DNA from: Warburgia ugandensis
Taxonomy: Eukaryota > Streptophyta > Magnoliopsida > Canellales > Canellaceae
DNA length: 64,000 nt
NCBI GenBank assembly: GCA_035236585.1
Contig: CP141139.1
Span: 22,832,990-22,896,989, forward strand
Reading direction: 5' to 3'
Made by a program: the position numbers and the translations under genes. This document shows, in pieces, positions 44,707 to 55,458 of the stretch. The notes beneath the pieces are model-generated. The model made no database searches. It saw only the letters and a program-made list of their open reading frames with translations, and was not told the DNA's origin. Every line of letters begins with the position of its first letter. Positions within the stretch are counted from its first letter, which is position 1.

Positions 44707-47369
44707 TGTAATGACTCCAATTTTGTAACATTAAAATCCCAAGTTAGCAATGAAAAGTTCAGTTTTTAAAGATAAGGGTATTTTGGTCATTTCACTATTC
44801 ACCTTGACTGAACCCAGAAATTTGGTCCTAAAAATGGTACCCTTAGGTGTGTCTCAGAAAAAAGAATCCAACAAGACCAAAATCACCTAAAACGGAGTTA
44901 AAATGAGCAAGTTATGGCCCTTTGAAGTTCAGGGGCAAAAATATAATTTTTACTAAAAAACAGATTTAGCCTGCAAAACATAGGGGCCCATTTTGATACG
45001 GGTACCCTTCATCTTCAACCTCCTAGAGGGTTCTAGACCGGCGGTGATTAGAGGAGAAATCACCGCCATTCTGGAGGTTTCTCCACTGTCATTCAAGGGT
45101 GGTGAGAGCCCCCTCCAGAACCCTACCCTCTTATAGCTCTATAAATAAAGCTCTTGGGCACCTCTAATGGCAGCCCAAAAGCTTGGTAAAAACCTGTTTG
45201 GAGAAGCAAACCAAGAGGAGAAACATGGAGAAAAACCCAACAATGAGCCAAGTATGCCCAAGATCCCTCAAAACCCGTCTTCACATTAGTCTTAGGCTTA
45301 GTTTACCTAAGTTTTTGCATGAAAAATCATGCAAAAACAGACCCTGGAGAGTCACCAAGGACCCAGGGACAATCCTTGGGCCGCACTGGTCTGACAGGAT
45401 CGAACCAGGGTGTCCCGAGGATTCCCCGGTCCCCCAACGAGCGAAATGCTCCCTACCGCACAGAACACGTCGATCGCGTTCGAGAGAACCAAACGGGCGC
45501 GTCCGTGGACATGCCCACAAAAGGAAAAGACGGGCGGGAAATCTAGCACATCTGCAGATGCGCCCGCTGGAGCACATGCCACTGACACGCAACACACTAG
45601 CAATCTGGGATTTCCACCTCTTAACATCCCGCTGGGGCTCATGCCACTGACGCGCAGTGTGCTAGCATTCTGGGATTTCCACCTCTTAAAGGCCCTTATG
45701 TACATGTGATACTAAAAAGCTTATAACTTGAGATCTAGAGCTCCGATTGAGGTACCGCAAAAGGCGTTGTGTTCATATCAATGACACCGACACACCCAAA
45801 CTATAAAATCCATGATCAAGGCCCAATCAAAGGTGGGCACAACCCTTAGAATAGGATGGTGGCGCGTGGCCGCTAGACCTTTGGAAAACTGATGATACCA
45901 AGGCCCAATTAGGACCTTAAGACACCCATAGGCATGGGGATGAACCCTTAATACCTAAGTAATAATACCAACCACTCTAAAGCCTTTGAAAGATAGGCCA
46001 AACTAACCTTGATTCCCCAAACCATGTTCAGGAGCATACGAGGACAAATGAGTTAGTGCGACCTAGCCAAGTCGGTGCTCTATCGCTACTAGAATTTTTT
46101 AAAAGAACCATGATTATTTTGAGAATACATGTTTTAAGTATATGACTTGTTTAGCATAACTTAATTCCACATACATATGATAAATGCTTTATGCATGACA
46201 TGTTTTGTAAATAAATTGCGTATACATTATGTATAGATATGTTTTGCAAACAATTGCATACATTGTATGATTTGTGAAACATTGAGTTTTTGAAAGACTG
46301 CATGTCCTTGAGGGTTACCAAAAGATGCTGGAGTGCCAAACGATGCTGGGTAGGCAGTTGTGAGGGCCAGGCAGTTGTGAGGGACCCAAAGTGGACAGGT
46401 TTTGAAAAGAGGTTTTCGCGTGTTTGATCGGATTATGATTTGGGCTGATAAGCTCATGGGCGCTATGCCGAGAGGTTTGGCTTGGCCTCCAGCCTCTACC
46501 ACTATTAGGTGGATGGGTACCATGCCCAAAAAGGGCAACGTCCCTACGTCGACTGCATGTGGTACAGGGGGATACCACTGGTGTCACGACACTGGGTCGA
46601 TGTGTCATAGGCCCCGTTGAGGCTATGATCGAGTGTCCTCACGTACCCGAGGACCACACGGCGGTGAGGTTGTGGGCATAGTTGGATCCTATGGTTTCTT
46701 GTACTTATTTGCATTGCATATGGCATGATATGAGATTGGTCGACCATACCATACTAGATATCCATGAGTTGGATTCAATGAAGCATCTTATGGATATCAT
46801 AATGTTATGATATATATATATATATATGATACTTTCAATTGGATTATGTGATCCTTTAAGTCGTTAGTATTTCGGTTTGACAATGGTTTTTAATTCCGAT
46901 CTTGAACATGAGTGTTCAACTATGCACATATTTTGAAAGAGCATATGATTTTAAACATCTCATGCATTAGAAAACTAGTAGTGATGGACTCCTACTGAGT
47001 ATAGTATATACTCACCCAATCCTCAACATTTTTTAGATACAAAGTAAACACTTAAGAGCAAGGAATGCTTGTGATAGAAGACACCCAGACTAAGTGCAAG
47101 TAAGTAAACCCCTACCTTTTCTTTCAATGTTACTTGATTGTAGTTACTCTCTATAGCTGAGGCTGTGACTAACACTTTCTTGGGAATAATGTTGATTTAA
47201 AACTTTACCATGGCTAGATAGTTGGAAAATGTGTTTTGACACTCGGGGTTTTATACAAAAGCTTGTTTTCCAAAATGAAGAAAAAGATTTTCATACATTT
47301 CATATTTATAAAACAAGAGATCTCGCCTTTCTATCAAATTTGCATCATATAAAAACTCGGGTAGTCACA
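44707..47369 (+). repeat. 3' LTR of gag-only element (2663 bp)
   Basis: Collinear with the 5' LTR throughout. Begins TGTAATGACTCC, ends GGGTAGTCACA, followed by the TSD TCAAG. TATA box at 45140-45147. Confidence 0.93.
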
Positions 47370-47770
47370 TCAAGACTGAAGAAGACTTGGAAGAATAATC
47401 AATCAAGGTATATGCCTTAAAGACATGTATTTTTATTTGAGAGCATTATATTATATTGAGAGTTTTTATTGTATGATGAGCGTTGAAATTTGGATAATGT
47501 AATTTGGACAAGTATTGTACTGATACCTGGGCTATATTGTGAACCACTGGATGGATTATGAAATTTAATAAAAGTATATTCCTTTAATGGAATTTTATCT
47601 TGTACAAAATTCTACATGTTCTGTATGAAGTGATGACTTGGGTTTTACAAAACAAGTTCTAAAGAAAAAAATTTCCTCTACTTTGTTTTACAAAAATTTT
47701 TTACTACTAGGGGCACCTTGCCTTTGAAAAATGTATTACAAAATGTGTTACAAAAACTCAGGTCATCACA

Positions 47771-48160
47771 TTATTGTTGGGACAATGCACATTGCATTTT
47801 TCTAAAGTGGTTTCTATTCAAAGTAATCCACTATGCAATCATGTTATCTCCACCATCCATCTCTAGGTGGAAAATGCACATGGATTATAATGAAATTCTA
47901 AAATGGAGTGAGTTTGTATAGAAACTCCTTCATTATTAGTTTAAGTTTTCATAGTTTAGGTTAGGTGTCATTTAGTTGCATTTTTAATTTTTTGGCCACA
48001 TATATAGGTCCATGCACCACCACTACAGTGCATGTGCTATCATTCTAACCCTTCTCTCTTTACTTAGTTTTTTCGTTTGTCCATGCTTTTATTTTAAAAC
48101 ATTGGAGATAATGTTTAATTTATCTCTCGGGATAGGGGCTTTCAAATTTGATATGCCAAA
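47771..48160 (+). pseudogene. Athila internal remnant downstream of the giant LTR
   Basis: Continues the plus-strand Athila copy interrupted at 35994. Reading frames give pol-like but stop-ridden peptides such as MLSPPSISRWKMHMDYNEIL. Assignment is weak and rests mainly on continuity across the insertion. Confidence 0.35.
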
Positions 48161-49066
48161 AGCCTTTTTAGTTAATTTTTAGTCTTTTTTAAATAAAAAT
48201 AAAAATTTTCAAAATTTTATGAAAAGTTCTTTTACAAGGATGATAATTTGGATTTTTTTAATATTCAGTCTATCTTTTGAACTTTAGATTATTAAAATAT
48301 TTGTATAAAATTGGTTTAGTATTTTTATCCTTTTTCTAAATTATTCATGAAAATTAAACTTAGAATAGTTATTGCACAAAGTAGCTATATCAAGTGAAAA
48401 GTAAATATAACTTAGAGATCCTAAAGAAAACAAGTGGAGACTATTAGCCCATATGAGCTTTAGAGACATTCTTTCTATTTTAGGGTTATACATAAACTCC
48501 AAGTTTTATTGAGTGGGCATAAATTTCTAATTGGTCTCATTATTCTTCATCTAGGTCAAATATTGAGTAAACATCTAAAAGACTATACCATACATCTCTT
48601 AAATTCATGGTTAATTTAAGCCATATGAAACCTAGGAATTGATAGATGCAATCCTTGGTAAACCCAAAGCCTTTAGCTTCATGAACTATTATCGCTAGTT
48701 AGACCTTAGGAAAGTATATTAAACCTTTTGCTTGATAGCCAATTCATCATTATCCATCGTTAACCATATAATATATCCATACCCAGTTTGTTTCAGAAAT
48801 ATGTAGAAATGGTTGAAGGATTAACTTGATAAAAGTATGAGGAATACAGTTCAAGAGATGGACACCAAAAGACTAACAAGAAGAAACAATTCAAAAGGAC
48901 TATAAAGTCAAGAGGAAGATTGAAAAAAAGAAAAGAAAAGAAAATATAGCTAATGAAAAAGAAAATGTTCACTCTTATGAGAAAACAAAAGTTACTACAT
49001 CCACAAAAAGATAAGCTTAAGGTCAATATTTTATTTGTAGAAAATGTTAATTGCATCTTCTATTAT
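48161..49066. other. AT-rich, no gene recognised
   Basis: Purine-rich block at 48830-48985; otherwise nothing identifiable. It resembles the 27.5-28.4 kb segment (reverse complement) in composition, so it may be Athila 3' internal sequence. Confidence 0.3.
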
Positions 49067-50215
49067 TGTTAAGTGAAAATTAATATACTTAGAAATATCA
49101 CATATAATACCTTTATATTTAACAGTTTTCAAACTAGAAATTCACTTAAATATCACTACTTAAGGTTTATTTCATAATTTACAAGATTAGGGTAGAACCG
49201 ATAAAACGTTATTTTTAACAACAAAACCCTAAAAATGAGCAAGAAACATTATAAGCCTACATGACAAACCTAAAGTCTGATAGAATTAGTGTGTTATGGG
49301 GGCATTGTTATCAAAGTCAATGCAGCCAAAAATGCTAAGTGGAAGACTGATCTTATTCATACTAAATAAGGTGTTCTTATAAAAAGTAAAAGTGCCAGAA
49401 CTTTCCAAGCATGCATGCAAGCTATCCACCACCTTGGGTAGCTTCTCAGAGAAGCTCAAAACATATACATTGAATACACATACAATGAGAGCTTTTTCTT
49501 AAATAAAATAAGTCAAAGAATGGAACCTGCATGAAAACACAATCCACTCACTCTCTCTCCTACTCAACCAAATGAGGGCATCATACTAAGAGTTACAAGT
49601 TTTTTCCATGCATGCAAGTGTATCTCCCCTTAATTGTAACACCCCTAATTTTTGTAAGGAGATCAAATAAATAATGAAATTGAAAATTCTAAGGAAAATC
49701 AGGTTGAAATATTAAGGTTATTAAAAATAAACTTCTCATAGAAGTTGAATCAAGGTTGGAAACCTAGATATTTGATATGTAAATGGAAAATTGGCTTGGA
49801 TAGACTTCAGTTCGTCCAATTCAGAGTTTGGGAGAAAAATCTATATATTTTTCTCAATTTTTAACCTAAAATGGATAAATGTAATTCCACCTCACAATCA
49901 AGGTATAAGACATGTATAATTGAAACCATACTCAGCAAACCAATTAAAATGACACTAAGTACATCAAAATTCGAGTTCTTATGAAAATTTTGTATTTTTC
50001 TACATTTTTCAACAAAAAGAGCAAAATGGTCATTTCACATTAATGTGGGGCCCATAGATGTGGGGCAACTATCTAGAAACATCAATAATTGGTCAAACCA
50101 CTACCAGTTGGTAGTGGAAACAGAGGTGGAAGTGGGGGAATTCTTTTTAATATAAAATTCAAAAAAGAAAAACATAATTATTAGGTGAAAATGATTAAAA
50201 TTTTAAGAAACTGCC

Positions 50216-50222
50216 TATAAAG
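50216..50222 (+). promoter_or_regulatory. Giant-LTR TATA box
   Basis: TATAAAG, aligned with TATAAATA at 36561 and followed by the same CATAAAAATTCC-like sequence. Confidence 0.5.
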
Positions 50223-53200
50223 CCTCATAAAAATTCCCAAAAATGTTCATAAAATTCAACACAAAATTTTCCAACTCCTCCTCTGATTCTAGGTCAAAAT
50301 TCTTTCTCCTTCTCTACTTTCCCCCTCTTTTCCTCTCTTTCTTTTCTTATTTCCAATTTTACCCCTAAGCGGAAAACCTATAGAAATCTAATGATCTAAC
50401 CCTCATACCAGAAATTGAAACTGTTAGATCAATTTATAACAAGCTCATCTACAAAACCCTTATGCTAATTGCACGATCCACTAGTGATTTCATTGGAAGA
50501 TATCAAATTATGTCATCTCCAGCATAGTTCACTTTTCAGTGAGAATTTTCTTAATTTTGGCAAGATCTTCTCTTTTGGACACTTTCATTTAGGTTTCCTA
50601 TCTCTTTATTTTCATTTTTCAATATATTTTTCCTAAAATTGGATCATTGGACAAGTTTTCCAACCAAAATTCTAGAAAAACTAGTATTGGTGATGCAAAA
50701 TAGAATACCATCAAGGACACCTCAGATGGAAAATTTGAGCAGTCCAATGAATTTAGAAGGCCCAAAAACCTTAATAACCATGAAAACAGTAAGTTTTATT
50801 TTTCATCTACACCCTTAATTTTAAGAAATAAGATTTGATAATCTAGAATCAATCTGGACCATTGAAATTGATGGAAACTTGAAAATTCAATTCCAAACTC
50901 AATTTAAATCCAAATCTAGATAAAAAAGAAGCTATAAATTCCTTGTATTGTGTAGAATATAATGAAATAATGATATTGAGGTTTTTAATTAGATTTATAT
51001 CAAATAAATTTTAAAGTTAGTTCCAATAGTAGTGGATCATGATCAAATTGATGTTAAAATGGAAATATGATCTGATGGATGGATCAAAGACATGTGAAAA
51101 CCTTAAGATCAATGATCACAGTAAATTTTTAAGCCTTTAGATTAGTTAATTGATCAAAACATTATAGATTAAGATCAGCCGTTGAAAATAGTTGAAAACT
51201 TAAAAATGAAATTCCTCACTCGTTTTAAGTCTGATTTTTTTATCAAGAAGATTATATGAATAAATATTGATGAGGGGAACATATTAAACCCATAAAAATA
51301 ATATTTTAATCATTAAAAAATTCTGTTATTTAAAAATACACCGACTAACACCCTTGATCAAGTAGATTTGGGGTTATCAAAATTGAGGGTTTGGATCCGT
51401 TAAGGATATAATGATGATAAATCATCATGGGGATGGTTGGATTGGATTGACATTAACTAATTAAAGTTTAGACCATTGAAAGTAAAAATGATCATGAAAA
51501 ATCCCAATGGATCCTCTTAACATGGTAGATCAAGAATGATCATACCAGATAAACCTATAAAAGTGATGATCTAAGGCTAATATCATGTTATTAGAGATGT
51601 TAGATCAATAAAAAATATGAAAGATCCATGGTTGTACTCTTAGTGGAATATTAACCCTAGATCTAAAAGATGGACAAATTGGATGGTTGGATCGTAAGGA
51701 TAAATTGATTATATACTTAGTTAATGTTCTTTAATAGTAGATTTGATTTAATTATGATCTATGTCAAGTTTCCAATTTTAGTATAATTTCTTAGATTAAA
51801 ATGTTGTTAATATTCTAGTTAACTGTTTTATTAGCAAATTTAATTCAATTCAATTTTTCAATTCCAGCATGATTATCTTTAAATTCCTTAGATTTAAATT
51901 TATTAGTATAATTTCTTTTAAATTTTCTTTACATTAATAAAGTTGTGAAAAATATCTTAAGAAGGGGTAATTAATGAAATATAGTTGGACTTCACAACAT
52001 AAGAAATAATGAGAAATAATCATAGTAAGGGCTATAGTTAGTAGGACAACATAAGGGGTGGATTTCCCATTTCCTTCGCCCAACTTAGGATCATAATAAA
52101 CATCCATGAATGACAAAGTATATGTTCATGGAATTAATTAAAATCAAGTAGAAATAAAACTTAAGGTTATGAGCTCTTAGGACCTTATTAAAGGTTGAGC
52201 TAAGGCTGTGCCCTTGCATGTTATTCATCGTGGTTAAGGGGGTTTCTAATGAGCCTCATTGTCCCTCCACCTTTTGTTGACATTTGTTGAGGTCTAAACA
52301 CCTCCTTACATGAGGATTGAATTAACCACGTTGGGAATAACATGTAACTGGTAAGCCTTGGTCAATTGGAAATAAGAGGAGCTATCTAGAATTAAGAATG
52401 AATAAGTTACCCTCAATCTAGTAAAACGCTAACTGGTTGAGAAATAATAATAAGAGCATAAAATGTTAGCAAATTATCTAACCCTAATAAAAATTGTAAG
52501 TAAGATAAGGATGATCTGGAAAAATCCAAAAGAGATCATGAATGATCAAAAACAACAAAAGAAAAGACATACAATGTAGAGTGTACTATTGTTGTGTGAT
52601 TTTACTTATAGTATAGATTTGTTATCTTAGAAGGTTTGAAACCTTGATCATATATGATTTAAGAAAAATTAGGGCATCCTTCATAGGATAACCCAAATAC
52701 ATGTAGAAAGAATGCTTGTATAAAAGAATAACTTTATACATATGGTTTGATAGATGTATGAATCAAGACTATAATGGACAATATGGAGTGAATACCACTT
52801 TGAGGTAGGTGGATGTACAAGAATGTATTAAAGGTTCATGTATATATATACATGATCTTTTGTCTGGAATTATAGATCGTCATGATATAAGTATACCTGT
52901 GGTACCTTAGAACAATAGTGATCCAAGCAAATGATCCAACCAAGTGATTCAACCCAATGATCCATCCAACTAATCCAATCTAATGATCCACTCAAATGAT
53001 GAGAAGTTAGTGAGATGTGTGGACTAAGGAAACCCTAAGAATAGGGCATAGAAAATATTCCAGCCTGAGTTAAACAAACACATCGTCTAATATGTATGAT
53101 GCATTTTACATGCAAGCATTGTGGCTTATGATTTTGTTTCACACAGGCCAAAGCCTGGGCATGCTATGCTAGCGAAGTTATGAGGGGTTGGCCACCCGCT

Positions 53201-53749
53201 TCCTGAAATGTATGATATGATGGATACCATGCCCAAAGAGAGGCTAAAAGTTGGGGTGTGGCAATGACGAGAAGGATGCCATTGTGATAACTATGGTCCT
53301 CACCTATGTAGATATGGATTTTGTTATTTCCATAGTTGGTATTAGTGGATTAATATGTAGTTATCTAGGCACTATACAGATTTGGACTACGGCATAGTAG
53401 TCCTTGATGATTTTGCATTATGATGCACATATTATAGGCATAGTGAAATGCCATGGCATGATGAGATGCAAAGTATGATGAAATACATGAGTTCATGGAG
53501 AGAAAATCCCCATATGAGATTTGGTTGAATATTGATCTCCTAAGTGGGAGTATAGCTAGGGGAAGAAACAAATTTTAAGTATTTTCACTATTTTAATGGG
53601 TTTTCCCTATACTATATAAATGATGTATGTACTCTATGATGAGATGGTCCATGAATGGGTAAACATAATAGAATGATGAATGAGATATCATATTCTTGTA
53701 TTAATGAAGTATTATATTCTTGTATCCCCTACTAAGCATAGCTTGCTGT

Positions 53750-53781
53750 GATATTGTAAATGTTTAAATATTTATAATATC
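53750..53781 (+). other. Conserved LTR hairpin
   Basis: GATATTGTAAA and TTTATAATATC pair at 10 of 11 positions (the remaining one would be G-U in RNA). Preceded by AAGCATAGCTTGCT, as at 40753. Confidence 0.7.
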
Positions 53782-55458
53782 TCAGATATAGGGAAGGAGA
53801 CTCGAGAACATATAGCTTGAAGAGCCCAGACATTACCAGACTGATCAGGGTATCTTCTTTGAAGTTTGTGAAGCCAGATTATGTACTTTGTATTTGGATC
53901 GTATTTGGACAATGGATTGTAATTGTAATACAAGGGCTATGCAAAGTGAACTACTGAATGATTCCTGGTATTCAATAAAATTTATTTTGATACAAAATCT
54001 TTATATGTATTATGTATATTGAGGTGAGACTTGGGTTGTGTTACAAATTGATTTAAAAGAAAAGAATTTCCACTGCATTGTTTGCCAAAAAAATTTTACT
54101 ACTAAGGGCCCTGCCTTTGAAAAATGTATTACAAAATGTGTTACAAAAACTGAGGTTGCCACATTAATTCCACATTTTTGGAGAAAAGGTTAAGGAAGAT
54201 AGGTGAGAAAATAAAGGAGGTGTGGAGGGGGACAATTTACAAAAAATCTATGGCTAAAAATCATCCTTAGTTTTCAAGCATTCAAAGGAAAAAATCTATC
54301 CTTGTTTATGCATATCCTAAGCAACCAATGAGAACTAACTCAAGCAAGGATGGACCAACGAGAAGGAAGACTGTAATGAAGACCATACTAGAACCCCATT
54401 GGTGGAGATTCTTTTGGTGGCTGCCCACCTAAATTTTAGGAGAATAATGTCCCACTCTAAGGGTGGAGACATCCACTTCTCCTTGAAGCCTTCTTGTTAT
54501 AGAAATAAAGGAGAAACTAAGAGTGGATAAGAAAATCTTAAAAGAATCTATGCCATCCATTCTAAGGAAAGCTAATCCAACAGTGGAAAGGAAAAGATCT
54601 GTAAAAGAGATTCTTTTGGATAAGGAAAGTTCAAAGCAAATCTCATCCACTCAAGCTAGGGTAAAACATGATCTAATGGATATAAGAATGATGCAAAGAA
54701 AGTTACAAACCCATAACCACCACCCACTTCATGAGATATCAAGGCAAAACCCTAAGGAGGAAAGATCTTCGTTATCCATTTCTATCCAATAGGCAACTTT
54801 TATTTCAGACTTTCTAAACATTCCACCACACAAATATGGACTGCCGCACTTTCTCCCCTACTACTTTCCATTTCTCACTTCCCTTCCTTTATTTTCTCCC
54901 TTTACCCTTCTATCCCTTTCCTTCCCAACTTATCTTCCTTCCCCCCTCACCTTTATCTCCTTCCCTTCCACCCATATGTCTTTCCTTTTATCCTATCTAT
55001 CCTCAACTCCATCTCTTCCACTTACCATCCCACGTCTATTCCATGCCCCCTTCCTTCTATCCTAACCTTCATCTCAGCCACAACATAATCCTTGCCTCTT
55101 ATGATCCTAGCCATTCACCTCTTAGGATTCTCATTAGTAAAACTTTAAATAGAGGTGAGAAACAAAGAACAAAGGATTTCTTGCTTTTTCTTATAGCATT
55201 ATAAGTAAACCTAGGAGAGAAATATTTCTCACCATCTCTCCCTTAGATCTCAATATTCATCACAAGGAGAGAGGTAAGAATCTCTACCATGTCATCCCCT
55301 CTCCCGTGCTTCCATCATTCTCTTCCTTATACCCCTTCTCATTATCCCCTCTAAATCTACCCCGCACCCCCCTCTACCTCCTTAACATTCTTCCTTCAAA
55401 TCCTTATCTCCTTGTTATTACATGCCACCCTCCTTTCAACCCTTGCACACACATCCAT

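Larger units (their letters stand above)
40818..47369 (+). mobile_element. Complete gag-only LTR retrotransposon (TR-GAG-like)
   Basis: Two direct LTRs (40818-43489 and 44707-47369) flank an internal region of only 1217 bp. That region holds a tRNA-iMet-type PBS, one gag pseudogene and a PPT. The element is bounded by a perfect 5-bp TSD, TCAAG (40813-40817 and 47370-47374), and ends TGTAATG...GTCACA. Protease, RT, RNase H and integrase are absent. This architecture fits the non-autonomous class known as TR-GAG (terminal repeats with a gag domain). It must have moved with enzymes from another Ty3 element. Two stretches of about 250 bp compared by eye differ by roughly 4-5% between LTRs, so it is not very recent. 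Confidence 0.92.
35995..47770 (+). mobile_element. Giant solo LTR (about 5.2 kb) interrupted by a gag-only element
   Basis: Starts TGTAATAACCCC at 35995 and ends GGTCATCACA at 47770. The internal insertion 40818-47369 plus one TSD copy (47370-47374) must be removed to join the halves, leaving about 5219 bp. Flanks are TGATT (35990-35994) and TTATT (47771-47775), a 4/5 match consistent with an aged 5-bp TSD. No internal domain, PBS or PPT belongs to it, so it is a solo LTR. It is collinear with the copies at 8332 (minus) and 49635. Confidence 0.8.
49635..54163 (+). mobile_element. Giant solo LTR, 4529 bp
   Basis: Starts TGTAACACCCCTAATTTTTG and ends GAGGTTGCCACA, with a perfect 5-bp TSD TTAAT (49630-49634 and 54164-54168). 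No PBS, PPT or coding domain. Collinear with the copy at 35995: 'gtggggcccatagatg', TATA, 'agtaggacaa(c/t)ataagg', 'gaggtctaaa(c/t)(g/a)cctccttacatgagg', 'ttggccacccg', the hairpin and the last 150 bp. Confidence 0.9.

Noticed and set aside
48161-49066. Possible host gene fragment
   Set aside because: Stops in all frames, low-complexity purine-rich blocks, and composition like the Athila 3' internal region.
54523-54792. 89-codon plus-strand frame MDKKILKESM...
   Set aside because: Inside the L3 LTR; the homologous minus-strand copy near 18.4-18.6 kb has stops in this frame.
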